Shown: positions 15,484-24,141, counted from the stretch's first letter. The stretch is 64,000 nt of DNA from Paenibacillus sp. FSL H8-0537 (GCF_038051995.1 NZ_CP150290.1:6920501-6984500); one strand, 5' to 3'. The notes: generated by a model not told the origin, from the letters alone. Made by a program: numbers and translations.

Positions 15484-17052
15484 ATGAACGTAAAAACAAT
15501 TGCTATCTATGTGAGGGTATCTACTGAGGAGCAGGTGGATGAGGGCTTTTCGATACAGGCTCAATTGGAGACGCTGCGTGCTTATGCAAGGCTACATCAA
15601 TACATCATTTTTGATGAATACGTAGATGAGGGAATATCAGGTAAACTTATTGAAAATCGTCCTGAGCTTAACCGATTGCTGGCAGATGCCAAAAAGGGAC
15701 AGTTTGATGAAGCTATGGTTTGGAAGGTCAATCGCATATCTCGTTCTATGGCCGATTTGCTTTATATTTCCGGCAAGCTGGAAGAGCATGGTGTGGCTTT
15801 TAAAAGCTTTTCCGAGCCGTTTGATACAGGCAATGCTGCTGGGAAGTTTCTAATGCAGATGATGGGGGCCGTTGCGGAGCTAGAGCGAAATACCATTGTA
15901 GATAATGTAAAGCTAGGCATGAGGCAGAGGGCGAAGCAGGGTAAATGGAATGGCGGGCAAACAATTGGTTATGCCAGTATTGAGATTGAAGGCAGTACAA
16001 ACCGTAAACGCAAAGAAACACGATTAGAGATTGTTGAGTCAGAGGCTGCTGTTGTTCGCCTTATTTTTCATAAATATGCGGAAGGAAAAGGTTTTAAATC
16101 TATTACCAATGATCTTAATTATATGGGGTATAAGACCAAAATGGGCAGTCCGTTCAGCATAACAACGGTTAAGGGCATTTTGTCGAATCCCTTGTACATT
16201 GGCAAAGTTCGCTTTAATAAGCAACAAGACTGGAATACAAAAAGACGTAAGGGCACAAATCCTGATCCTATTATTGTTGATGGACAGCATGCAGCAATTA
16301 TTTCTCAAGAGCTTTGGGACAAGGTACAGGCTCGCTATGCAAATGCAAACAAGCATCCAGCAAGGGTATACTACGGGAGCTTACCTTTTACAGGCGTTAT
16401 GCGTTGCCCCCAATGTGGTCACGGAATGGTAGCTCAAAGAGCGACTCGTAAGAGTAAGAAAACTGGCGAGGTCAAGTATACGCCATACTACCAGTGCGGG
16501 CAATTTACTAATAAAGGTTCGTCTGTATGTAGAGCAAATAGTGTACGTGCCGACTATACGGAGCGGGAAATTATGAACCGTGTTCAGCGGCTACTAGAAA
16601 ATCCTAAGCTGATTAATGATTTGACGGCATCCATGAATGGTAAGCGGGCAATTAACAAAAAGCCGCTTGAGCAAGAGCTACAGCGACTGGAGAGGGAACT
16701 GACTGATACTAACCGTATAAAAGACAAGTATTACAAGTTGTACGAAGAAGATGTATTGGAGCCAATCGACCTAAAAGTAAAGATCAATGGGTTATCCGAA
16801 ACAAGGCTGCGACTGGAGCAGCGACATGCAGTTATACAGAAGCAGCTTATTATGGAAAATACATCTCCCGTATCTGCTGAAATGGTTAGAGGACTACTAG
16901 CATCCTTCAACACTATTTTCGGAAAAATCAGCCATGAAAATCGCAAGCAACTTGTGCATACGTTGATTAAGGAAATATCAGTTACTCAAGACAGGAAAAT
17001 TAACCGGATTATATTACGAGTTGGGATGTCAAATACTCTAGCATCTCTTTAA
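15484..17052 (+). CDS. Large serine recombinase (Ccr-like)
   Basis: A 522-residue site-specific recombinase. The ATG at 15484 has AAGGAGG nine bases upstream; a longer frame upstream is not needed. Residues 4-150 form the resolvase catalytic domain: catalytic serine in YVRVSTEEQ, then QAQLETLRAY and the arginine-containing VWKVNRISRS. Residues 165-270 form the recombinase DNA-binding domain. A zinc ribbon follows (MRCPQCG...YYQCG...SSVCRANS), then a coiled coil (EQELQRLERELTDTNRIKDK). Size and layout match staphylococcal cassette recombinases and other large serine integrases. Being the only intact recombinase between the attachment-like repeats, it likely integrates and excises the cassettes at the rlmH 3' end. 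Confidence 0.93.
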   Translation: MNVKTIAIYVRVSTEEQVDEGFSIQAQLETLRAYARLHQYIIFDEYVDEGISGKLIENRPELNRLLADAKKGQFDEAMVWKVNRISRSMADLLYISGKLEEHGVAFKSFSEPFDTGNAAGKFLMQMMGAVAELERNTIVDNVKLGMRQRAKQGKWNGGQTIGYASIEIEGSTNRKRKETRLEIVESEAAVVRLIFHKYAEGKGFKSITNDLNYMGYKTKMGSPFSITTVKGILSNPLYIGKVRFNKQQDWNTKRRKGTNPDPIIVDGQHAAIISQELWDKVQARYANANKHPARVYYGSLPFTGVMRCPQCGHGMVAQRATRKSKKTGEVKYTPYYQCGQFTNKGSSVCRANSVRADYTEREIMNRVQRLLENPKLINDLTASMNGKRAINKKPLEQELQRLERELTDTNRIKDKYYKLYEEDVLEPIDLKVKINGLSETRLRLEQRHAVIQKQLIMENTSPVSAEMVRGLLASFNTIFGKISHENRKQLVHTLIKEISVTQDRKINRIILRVGMSNTLASL

Positions 17053-17067
17053 CAGCTAAAAACCTCC

Positions 17068-17108
17068 CTCAACGAAAGAATATCCTTGATGGATAACCTT
17101 TCGTTGAG
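17068..17108. terminator. Hairpin between converging genes
   Basis: CTCAACGAAAG pairs with CTTTCGTTGAG, with further inner pairing (TATCC/GGATA). It lies 16 bases after the recombinase stop and 28 bases before the stop of the opposing gene. It lacks a long T tract and may act on both strands. Confidence 0.6.
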
Positions 17109-17135
17109 AGTATCAAATAATATATACAATAATTT

Positions 17136-18203
17136 TTAGTTCCCCTGATCAACATCCTCGTCGTTCTCATCATCATCATTAATTTTCATTTTCTCTTGAA
17201 TTGCCTCTAGAAGCCCTATTGCATAATCATTCAATTTAATCAAATCCACTTTGCTACACGCCTTACCAGTATCATGCGAGAATTCATTTGCAAGATTGAT
17301 CATCTCTTGTTTTAAATACTGAACCATTAAATCATCATCTTTAAGATTTTTCTTCAGCTTACCTAATAGATTATTACCATAGTGGTCTTCTGGAAGAGAG
17401 TAACCGTGATAGATACTATAGTATTTAACTAATGACTCTAAAATCGTTCTAATAATGTTACCTGATGCTCGTATCTCATCAAAATCATACTGGTCAACTA
17501 CATTTGTTTTTGACTTCACTTTCTCAAGACGATTATTCACATAATCAAGTGTTGCGTACATCAGGATATTCTGTGAAAACCCTGCATCTCTTGCTTTCTC
17601 TTTAGGTTGAAGTAAGAAACTAAAAAAAGGAAGATTATGCAGTATGCATTCATTAATTTTGTTATCTTTTATGTATCGGATAGTCGTAAATAGTTTTTCC
17701 AGATTTTCATCAATTCGGACTTTGGTTGAATCTAACTTATCTATCCCCAAATACTTCTTTACTTCTTTTATCTCCGCAATTATTGGCATAACTATCGCGT
17801 ACATGTGACCATTCAAATCAAAAAATTGGATTCTTTGAATATTACACAGCGAAAAAATATAATGGGCATTGTATAACTCCATAGTCATACTTTCAAATCC
17901 TCTTGGTGGAGGAACTTTCTCAAAATCCTTCCAAATAAAATGAATGTAATCACCATTATGCTCAATATTAAAAATATTATCGTAATTATATAGTGAGAAG
18001 TGGTCTACAATAAATAATCCTTCTGTATTTTCATGCAAATCTTTAAGAAATGAGTAGCAACTTTCATTACCAAAAAGCTGGTCTGGAGAACCGTGCTTCT
18101 TCCAGGTGTCCAAGAATGCTTTCTCACTCATCTTGTAACCTTTACTAGATTTATAGAACTCATCATTTGGTTGTCCAAATAGTAAATCAATTAGATTTTC
18201 CAT
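17136..18203 (-). CDS. Hypothetical protein with HEPN-like C-terminus
   Basis: About 355 residues from MENLIDLLFGQPNDEF, which has GGGGTG upstream; the frame continues 21 codons further without a good start. The N-terminal 230 residues are mixed and unrecognised. The C-terminal 110 are helical (GNIIRTILESLVKYY, EMINLANEFSHDTGKACS, LNDYAIGLLEAIQEKMK), resembling HEPN-type domains of abortive infection proteins, though the R-x4-6-H signature is not clear. It ends in an acidic run (NDDDENDEDVD). Position between the recombinase and site S4 makes it cassette cargo; defence is a reasonable guess. Confidence 0.7.
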   Translation of the reverse strand: MENLIDLLFGQPNDEFYKSSKGYKMSEKAFLDTWKKHGSPDQLFGNESCYSFLKDLHENTEGLFIVDHFSLYNYDNIFNIEHNGDYIHFIWKDFEKVPPPRGFESMTMELYNAHYIFSLCNIQRIQFFDLNGHMYAIVMPIIAEIKEVKKYLGIDKLDSTKVRIDENLEKLFTTIRYIKDNKINECILHNLPFFSFLLQPKEKARDAGFSQNILMYATLDYVNNRLEKVKSKTNVVDQYDFDEIRASGNIIRTILESLVKYYSIYHGYSLPEDHYGNNLLGKLKKNLKDDDLMVQYLKQEMINLANEFSHDTGKACSKVDLIKLNDYAIGLLEAIQEKMKINDDDENDEDVDQGN

Positions 18204-18320
18204 AAAACACCCCTGTAGTTTAAACTTATAAAGAGTCATTTTGAGTATAATGCTACATATGATCATCGGTTAGTGAAATAAAGGAGCGACTAGTAAAGGC
18301 GAACCAATGGGATTATGTAG

Positions 18321-18352
18321 TTTCCGTCACTTGTGATACTGTTACGCCGCCC
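18321..18352. repeat. Attachment-like site S4 (diverged)
   Basis: CCGTCACTTGTGATACTGTT, then ACGCCGCCC. It matches S1 across the core and on the right flank (CGCCGCCC, TCTGTAAC and CAAGTT), with one inserted base that breaks the GEPYHK reading but leaves YHK-TGA. It separates the recombinase cassette from the HTH-ImmA cassette. Confidence 0.6.
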
Positions 18353-18390
18353 TATCTGTAACAACAAGTTAAAATTACATATAATTATGC

Positions 18391-18428
18391 TAAAAAAGGG
18401 CCTTAGCTATTTTCTAGCTAAAGCCCTT
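18391..18428 (-). terminator. Terminator of the HTH-ImmA unit
   Basis: Read on the minus strand, GGGCTTTAGCTA, a GAAAA loop and TAGCTAAGGCCC form a stem with one wobble, followed by TTTTTT. It ends transcription from 20484 just before site S4. Confidence 0.8.
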
Positions 18429-18544
18429 CGAACATAGGATAATAACTCTTGCACTACAGTGCAAATTCCCTTCCCATCGTCCGAATCAAGACATTCACTA
18501 ACCCATTCTTCAACCATTATATAGAGAATTCTGTGTATCACCAT
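18407..18544 (-). CDS. Possible small protein between ImmA gene and S4
   Basis: A 45-residue frame, MVIHRILYIMVEEWVSECLD onward, ending LLSYVRRALARK. The composition looks protein-like, but the start lacks a clear ribosome binding site and the last codons lie inside the terminator stem. It may be a short gene or the relic of a longer one. Confidence 0.3.
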   Translation of the reverse strand: MVIHRILYIMVEEWVSECLDSDDGKGICTVVQELLSYVRRALARK

Positions 18545-18635
18545 TTCTTAGTTGGTAATCCTACCTATCTATTCAAAAAACCCTCTACTCTATAGCCTCT
18601 TGGTTTTCCAATCATAATAATTCCTTTGTCTGGTT

Positions 18636-19817
18636 TCACTTTTGGGGACGTAAGAAAACTACATTTGTCGTGTCTGTCTTTTCAGTAAAAAATCCCGGTT
18701 CAAGACCAGCTAACGTTTCCAATCTATCTGAAGGAAATGGTAACTCCCTCAGTATATCATCCCTCGTTTTAACACCGTGCTCTACAAGCAACTCAAAAGC
18801 TTGTCGGAATGAATTTGGAGACTCCTGCTCGATTTCTAAATCTAGAGGTTCATTCTTGCCATATTTTCTAACTTGGCGTATTAACATCTCGTATCGGCCG
18901 TCAGTAAGAATCCCCAGATCATGGCACCTGTAAATAATCGCAGCAATCGATACCCCCCAACGACGCTTCATCTCTATGAGGTGAGAGAAGGAAGTTGAGT
19001 ACATTTCATCTAAAAAAGTTTCTCTTGGCATCAATAAGGAACTTGCAAAACGGTGTGCTTGTTTTTCAAGCAAGTTATGGAACTCTTTACTTTTCTCATT
19101 TTCAATCTCTAAATCCCTTTCGTTATGAAGAAATGAGTGTCCTGCTTCATGTGCCACATTAAAGCGTAATCTAGATGCAGAAATTTCATTAGAACCAGCA
19201 AAGAGATACGGACGTCCATTTCGCCATTGTGAGCATGCATCAATCTTTTCAATATGATTTGATAACTTACTTACTAGAAAACCGTTTTGTTCTAATAGCC
19301 TTGTAATATTGCTAATTGGCCCTAGTCCCAAGCCCCAGTGTCTTCTAATCCTAAGAGTGATATCCTCTATTTCTTCAATATCACTGTATACACTGAATTC
19401 TAACTCATTTGGAACATTCACTTTAGCAAAATCCATAAATCCGTCGAGATAGTTGTAAATGTCCTGCATTTCACTTATTACGAATCTTGGAATTTCTTTC
19501 ATTCGCTTAGAGGCACTACTCTGAGCACGAAAAAGAAAAGGTCCTTCTACGGTGTTTTCCATCGGCATAAAGAAATATGCGACTGGATATCTGGTTAGTT
19601 CTTCGATTCGTTGCAGTGTGTCATACCCCGGATTTGTCCTTCCAATTTCGAATTGGGACAGCGCTTGTCTACTCACGCCAATACGATCAGCAAATTCAAT
19701 AACTGAATAACCGAGGGCCAATCTAACCCTACGCAACCTATCCGGGATAAAGTTCTTCTGTTTTTTACCATTCACCGTAGGACCGGAATTAACCTTGTGG
19801 TCCATTTCCTTGCACAT
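18636..19817 (-). CDS. XRE HTH protein with ImmA/IrrE metalloprotease domain
   Basis: A 393-residue two-domain protein. Residues 25-85 are a helix-turn-helix (IPDRLRRVRLALGYSVIEFA, then SRQALSQFEIGRTNPG). Residues 200-280 carry the zinc protease motif in FNVAHEAGHSFLHNE and the family-typical ASSLLMPRETF. The rest (280-393) is helical and regulatory. Relatives such as ImmA and IrrE cleave or control a partner repressor in mobile elements and stress responses. It overlaps the upstream gene by 29 bases, so the two are translationally coupled. The start could also be ATG at 19805. Confidence 0.9.
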   Translation of the reverse strand: MCKEMDHKVNSGPTVNGKKQKNFIPDRLRRVRLALGYSVIEFADRIGVSRQALSQFEIGRTNPGYDTLQRIEELTRYPVAYFFMPMENTVEGPFLFRAQSSASKRMKEIPRFVISEMQDIYNYLDGFMDFAKVNVPNELEFSVYSDIEEIEDITLRIRRHWGLGLGPISNITRLLEQNGFLVSKLSNHIEKIDACSQWRNGRPYLFAGSNEISASRLRFNVAHEAGHSFLHNERDLEIENEKSKEFHNLLEKQAHRFASSLLMPRETFLDEMYSTSFSHLIEMKRRWGVSIAAIIYRCHDLGILTDGRYEMLIRQVRKYGKNEPLDLEIEQESPNSFRQAFELLVEHGVKTRDDILRELPFPSDRLETLAGLEPGFFTEKTDTTNVVFLRPQK

Positions 19818-20484
19818 CCTCGCGTTTTATTAACTTCTCTTTGAAAGATACGAGAGTTTTCTCTGTAATCTCCTCTCGCTCTACTTTATCATGTTGAATC
19901 AAAATTGGCACTTGCATTAAATCAAACTGATACAGCCAATTTTTCATCATAGGATGGGGAACACCCATACGCATAAACTCAGGGCGTGTTTTTCCACCAT
20001 GCACCAGTAAAAAGTAGTTCTGGGTCACCATTTTTTGTGATGGTGTGGTCTCGTGAACAAATGAATTCTCTGAAATAGAGAAACTTATTTGATGATTAAG
20101 AGCCGCATTCTTAGATCGAAAAATTGCTGTTCTAGGCAATGAACTCGCTCTGGAAGTCCGACTTACTGTAAACATTGATGAATTAAATTTAAACTGATAA
20201 TGAGGAAATGTTCTTACGGAGTTGTCAGCTTGAACAATATCCACAGCGAGTTTAAATTTATGTATGCGTTGCTCTATAGAGAATTCAACAGCTGCATTTT
20301 GAAGCTGTGAGCGTATTCTTTTTCCAACATAAGACCCAATAAACTCTATATCTCTCATTGCCAAGTTCGAAAGTTCATAACCATCAAGAACCCCAGCATG
20401 AACATGGCTAAGTAAAGTTGGACTTAGCTCTTTCTTAAACACATGCTTAGCTGGAATATCATTAACTAAAAGAATATTTCTCAA
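19789..20484 (-). CDS. Hypothetical partner of the HTH-ImmA protein
   Basis: About 231 residues from a TTG at 20484 with AAGGGGTG six bases upstream; an ATG at 20508 is in frame but less well placed. Beta-rich middle section (YQFKFNSSMFTVSRTSR, HQISFSISENSFVHETT, MVTQNYFLLVHGGKTRPEFM) with a basic C-terminal helix. It has no known motif. Tight overlap with the HTH-ImmA gene suggests a two-component unit such as toxin-antitoxin or defence, with this as effector or target. The family is not recognised; the pairing is seen, its meaning inferred. Confidence 0.75.
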   Translation of the reverse strand: MRNILLVNDIPAKHVFKKELSPTLLSHVHAGVLDGYELSNLAMRDIEFIGSYVGKRIRSQLQNAAVEFSIEQRIHKFKLAVDIVQADNSVRTFPHYQFKFNSSMFTVSRTSRASSLPRTAIFRSKNAALNHQISFSISENSFVHETTPSQKMVTQNYFLLVHGGKTRPEFMRMGVPHPMMKNWLYQFDLMQVPILIQHDKVEREEITEKTLVSFKEKLIKREDVQGNGPQG

Positions 20485-20513
20485 TTGGCACCCCTTCTTT
20501 CTATACATTATCA

Positions 20514-20557
20514 ATGTAAAGTAAACATACCACATCAATAATTATATGTAAAGTAAA
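20514..20557 (-). promoter_or_regulatory. Direct repeats in the promoter region of the HTH-ImmA unit
   Basis: ATGTAAAGTAAA occurs at 20514-20525 and again at 20546-20557, 32 bases apart, just upstream of the first gene. Three helix turns of spacing on one face suits binding by the downstream HTH protein as autoregulator. Confidence 0.45.
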
Positions 20558-20662
20558 TTGGGATCTGTTGGGATGTTCAATGGACTTATATACATATCGC
20601 ATTGGCAGATCCTCAACAATTGACCATATAGCTTAAGCTTATGTTTAACAAATCCACTCTAA

Positions 20663-20690
20663 ACAAAGCCTGCCACTGGGCAGGCTTTGT
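20663..20690. terminator. Perfect hairpin downstream of rlmH
   Basis: ACAAAGCCTGCC, loop ACTG, then GGCAGGCTTTGT. Twelve base pairs without mismatch, 55 bases after the rlmH stop. Read on the minus strand it would end rlmH transcription, though only a short T run follows. Confidence 0.65.
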
Positions 20691-20740
20691 TGTCATATCT
20701 GATGAAAGCTTACTCTTCCTGCTTTCCACCAAAAACCGTT

Positions 20741-20766
20741 GCCACTATTTATGATAAGGTTCCCCC
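20741..20766. repeat. Attachment-like site S5 at the rlmH 3' end
   Basis: GCCACTATTTATGATAAGGT overlaps the rlmH stop codon and its last five codons. It is the chromosomal reference copy for sites S1-S4. In Staphylococcus the SCC attachment site is likewise the last codons of rlmH (ending YHK-stop). Confidence 0.75.
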
Positions 20767-21230
20767 CGCACAATCTTAAACACCCGATAAACCTGCTCCG
20801 TCAGAACAAGGCGGAGCAGCTGATGCGGATAAGTAATTCTCCCAAAAGACAGCTTCATATTAGCGCGGCGCATTACTTCATCAGCGAGCCCCAAGCTACC
20901 TCCAATGACAAAAGCGATCTGGCTTTTCCCATACGTACCGAGCTCCTCGACATGCTTAGCTAATTGCTCTGACGTCCACATCTCGCCTTCAATTGCCATT
21001 GCGACAACGTACGTATCCTGTTTAATATGGCTCAGTATCCGCTCGCCTTCCTTCGCCTTCACCTGCTGCTCATCACTCGCGCTAAGCTGCTCTGGCGCTT
21101 TCTCATCCGCTACCTCAATTAGCGTGAGCTTTGCATACGGAGCCAAGCGCTTAGCGTATTCCGCAATCCCTTGCGTTAAATATTTCTCCTTCAGCTTGCC
21201 CACTGAAATAATCTGTATTTGCACTGACAA
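20745..21230 (-). CDS. rlmH: 23S rRNA (pseudouridine-1915-N3)-methyltransferase RlmH
   Basis: A 161-residue SPOUT-class methyltransferase that modifies 23S rRNA in the assembled 70S ribosome using SAM. Normal length. The family signature is visible: start [20 protein letters not shown], then [17 protein letters not shown] (the SAM-binding knot) and [20 protein letters not shown], ending GEPYHK. The ending is conserved because it is the attachment site of the accessory island on its 3' side; the gene itself is intact. Upstream are minus-strand metabolic genes rather than the htrA cluster, which lies 10 kb further. Confidence 0.97.
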   Translation of the reverse strand: MSVQIQIISVGKLKEKYLTQGIAEYAKRLAPYAKLTLIEVADEKAPEQLSASDEQQVKAKEGERILSHIKQDTYVVAMAIEGEMWTSEQLAKHVEELGTYGKSQIAFVIGGSLGLADEVMRRANMKLSFGRITYPHQLLRLVLTEQVYRVFKIVRGEPYHK

Positions 21231-21450
21231 CTTCTCCTTTATTCGCAGCCTGGTTATTGGCCTGTCCTATTACTACCCATCATACCATCCGCTCGCGGCA
21301 AAAACACTTTAATAAGCCCATAAAAAAAGGCCAACCAGACCTTCTCTGGCTGACCTTATGATTCAAAAACCTAGACTCTATCCTCACAAGTCCATTAGGC
21401 TTACTAACTCATCAAATTCCATCAAACTCAAGCACTCAAAAATAAGCAGC

Positions 21451-22479
21451 TCAAGCACGCCATTTCCTCGCCACCGCTTCAATCTGCTGCGGCGAAGTTC
21501 GGCAGCAGCCTCCAATAATACGGGCGCCGGCTTCGTACCAGCCCTCCGCTTCCTCCAGGAAGCTCGGACAACTGCCCTCGCCATGCCAAGTCTTCGTCTC
21601 CGGATTATAGCTTTCCCCAGAATTCGGATAAACAATAATCGGCTTCTGCGAGTGAGCGCGAAGCACCTTAATCGCCTCCGTCACGACAGCGCCGGGGGCG
21701 CAGTTCATGCCGATTGCGGCAATCTGCTCGCTACCAGCAAAAGCAGCCGCGCATTCTTCCAGCGGAGTACCTTCGCTGATTACCGTTTCATTTTTCAATG
21801 AGAACGACAGCCACGCATACACACCCGGAAACTCCTTAAGCAAAGCATCCAGCACTCTGGCTTCCTGAAGAGAAGGAACCGTCTCGAACGCGAGCAGGTC
21901 AGCCCCAGCTTCAATAACTGCCGCCATTCTTGGACGATGGAACTCCGTCAGCACCTCATCCGACACGCCATAGTTGCCGACATACTCCGAGCCATCCGCC
22001 AAATAAGCGCCATATGGTCCAATAGAGGCAGCTACAAGCGGTTTTGGGCTGTTAACGGACTTAGCGGCCCGCAAAGATGCCGCCTGCTCACTAGCACCAT
22101 TCCCATCTCGGTCACCACCAGCAGCACCTGCACCCTCTTGCTCCCAATAATCATCACGTGCTTTCCGCGCCAGCTCCACCGTGCTTTTGATCAGCTTCAA
22201 AGCTTCCTCTTCGCTAAACCCGCGCTTGCGAAAACCATCCACCGTCGCCTGATAGCTCGCCGTTGTCGCGCAATCCGCTCCTGCGCGGTAATAATCCAGA
22301 TGCACCTGATAAATCAGCTCAGGCTGTGACAGCAGCACCTGCGCCGACCACAGCGCATCATTGAGATCGCAGCCATGCCGCTCAAGCTCCGTCGCCATTG
22401 CACCATCCAGCACCATAATCTCATGCTTTTGCAAAATATCTTCTATAACATTGTGCGCAGTACCGTTAGGCTTTCTCAT
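21451..22479 (-). CDS. mmuM: Homocysteine S-methyltransferase
   Basis: A 342-residue zinc enzyme that transfers a methyl group from S-methylmethionine (or SAM) to homocysteine, making methionine. Signature parts: VLDGAMATELERHGCDL at the start, ATTASYQATVDGF, the zinc cysteines in AIGMNCAPG and RIIGGCCRTSP near the C-terminus. There is an insertion of about 25 residues rich in Gly, Ala and Glu (EGAGAAGGDRDGNGASEQAA) around residue 120, unusual for the family. GGGGAGGG precedes the ATG. It follows the permease gene on the same strand, the usual mmuP-mmuM arrangement. Confidence 0.92.
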   Translation of the reverse strand: MRKPNGTAHNVIEDILQKHEIMVLDGAMATELERHGCDLNDALWSAQVLLSQPELIYQVHLDYYRAGADCATTASYQATVDGFRKRGFSEEEALKLIKSTVELARKARDDYWEQEGAGAAGGDRDGNGASEQAASLRAAKSVNSPKPLVAASIGPYGAYLADGSEYVGNYGVSDEVLTEFHRPRMAAVIEAGADLLAFETVPSLQEARVLDALLKEFPGVYAWLSFSLKNETVISEGTPLEECAAAFAGSEQIAAIGMNCAPGAVVTEAIKVLRAHSQKPIIVYPNSGESYNPETKTWHGEGSCPSFLEEAEGWYEAGARIIGGCCRTSPQQIEAVARKWRA

Positions 22480-22578
22480 AACGTTTTCCCTCCCCTTTTC
22501 CTACTATTTATCAATCTCTTTGTCTTTCAGCTCTATACTTCCCGTCACTTCACTTCACGTCACGTCCTGCCTCAATCG

Positions 22579-23958
22579 CTACCTCTTCACACGATAAAAC
22601 GCATAATAGCTACCGTAGCACAGCGCAATAAACGGAACCCCGCAATACAGCGCAATCCGCTGTGTCGGATCAAACGCGATGCCGATGCAGGACGCTAAGC
22701 ACAACAGAAACGAAGCAATCGGCACAAAAGGATACCAAGGCGTCCGGTACGCCAGCTTGTCCACCGAGTTCCCCTCTCGAAGATACTGCCTGCGGAACAT
22801 AAACTGCGAAGCGCTAATGCTCATCCACACGACGACAACTGCCAGCCCGGATATGGACACCAGCGCAATATACACCGTGCCCGGCGCAACAATACTGGAA
22901 AGCAGCGCAAGCCCGCCACCCATCATACTCAGAATGACAGCATTCAGCGGCACGCCATGCTTCGACAATTTTGCGAACAAAGGCGAAATGGTCTTCTTAT
23001 CGGCCAGCGACCACAGCATCCGCGACGACGCATACAATCCGGAGTTCGCCGCCGACAAAATCGCGGTCAAAATAACAAAGTTCATCACATCCGCCGCATA
23101 CGGCACGCCAACCCGCTCCATTACCGTCACGAAGGGACTTTCCGTTACCCCCGCCTCCGACATAGGCAGCAAGGCTGACAGCACAATAATCGTTCCAATG
23201 AAAAAAATAACGAGACGAAACAGCGTCGTGCGAATCGCTTTCGGAATCGTCTTCTCAGGATTAACCGATTCTCCCGCTGCAATCCCAATTAGCTCCGTGC
23301 CGGAGAAGGCGAAATTCACCGCCAGCATCGTCAATAAAATCGCAAAGGCTCCATTTGGAAACCAACCTGCGCTCGTAATATTGGATAATAAGGGCGCTGG
23401 CTCCGAATCCGCCATTGGCACAATGCCGAACATCGCTCCTGCTCCTATGACAATAAACAGCACAATCGTTAAAACTTTTACAGATGAGAACCAAAATTCC
23501 GATTCCGCAAAAAAACGCACCGATCGTGCATTTAAGACAAATATTAACGCAGCGAATAACGCGCTCCAAATCCAGACATTAACCGAAGGAAACCAGCGTT
23601 GCATGAGCAGCCCCGCCGCCGTAAATTCCGAGCCTAACGCCACCGTCCAGGTGAGCCAGTACAGCCATGCGACGGTGTAGCCCGTAGCGGGACCGAGATA
23701 TTTTGCCGCATAGCTGTGAAACGCTCCCGTCTCCGGCATATGTACCGACAGCTCGCCCAAGCACAGCATAACGAGATATACCGCGATGGCGCCGACCAGA
23801 TAGGACAAAATCGCGCCAAACGGGCCCGCCTGCTGAATCGTGTAACCGGAGCTTAGGAACAGGCCCGTCCCAATAACACCGCCAAGCGAGAGCATAACGA
23901 GATGCCGCGCCTGCATTTTCCGCTGAAACTGCTGCTTACTTCCACTGTCCACGTTCAT
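22579..23958 (-). CDS. mmuP: Amino acid permease (S-methylmethionine type)
   Basis: About 459 residues, 12 predicted membrane segments, APC superfamily. The N-terminal family signature is [20 protein letters not shown], followed by [20 protein letters not shown] and, in the first third, [20 protein letters not shown]. The protein imports an amino acid with protons across the membrane; S-methylmethionine is inferred from the adjacent methyltransferase. The start is uncertain: AGGAGA sits directly before ATG 23958 and six bases before an in-frame GTG at 23952. A strong promoter and a terminator-containing leader lie upstream, so expression is probably attenuated. Confidence 0.88.
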   Translation of the reverse strand: MNVDSGSKQQFQRKMQARHLVMLSLGGVIGTGLFLSSGYTIQQAGPFGAILSYLVGAIAVYLVMLCLGELSVHMPETGAFHSYAAKYLGPATGYTVAWLYWLTWTVALGSEFTAAGLLMQRWFPSVNVWIWSALFAALIFVLNARSVRFFAESEFWFSSVKVLTIVLFIVIGAGAMFGIVPMADSEPAPLLSNITSAGWFPNGAFAILLTMLAVNFAFSGTELIGIAAGESVNPEKTIPKAIRTTLFRLVIFFIGTIIVLSALLPMSEAGVTESPFVTVMERVGVPYAADVMNFVILTAILSAANSGLYASSRMLWSLADKKTISPLFAKLSKHGVPLNAVILSMMGGGLALLSSIVAPGTVYIALVSISGLAVVVVWMSISASQFMFRRQYLREGNSVDKLAYRTPWYPFVPIASFLLCLASCIGIAFDPTQRIALYCGVPFIALCYGSYYAFYRVKR

Positions 23959-24039
23959 TCTCCTAGGTATCAAATTCAGAAAAGCGCAAACCGCACCCGC
24001 CGTCCTCTGGCGGCAAAGCTACCGTTTTGCGGGTGAAAT

Positions 24040-24135
24040 ATAAAAACACACTCCCTTTCGATAAAGAGTGCGCCACTAACGAATCCACGGATTCGCATTA
24101 ACAGATTTTAATAATCTCTCGCCCTGCAACAAGTT
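24040..24135 (-). promoter_or_regulatory. Leader RNA with terminator upstream of the permease
   Basis: Between a strong promoter and the permease start, the minus strand forms a hairpin CGAATCC-GT-GGATTCG and then a terminator-like stem (CACTCTTT...AAAGGGAGTG) followed by GTGTTTTT. That layout suggests transcription attenuation. It does not match SAM-I or T-box consensus features that I know. Confidence 0.5.
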
Positions 24136-24141
24136 ACCTTC

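Noticed and set aside
18580..18635. 16-residue frame after the HTH-ImmA gene
   Set aside because: It has an acceptable ribosome binding site but is too short to support as a gene without homologues.
22679..23680. 333-codon plus-strand frame opposite the permease gene
   Set aside because: The permease signature lies on the other strand; the antisense frame has no family features.
24040..24135. SAM-I riboswitch or T-box upstream of the permease
   Set aside because: The conserved SAM-I core and the T-box GGTGG motif are absent; only a generic leader with terminator is supported.
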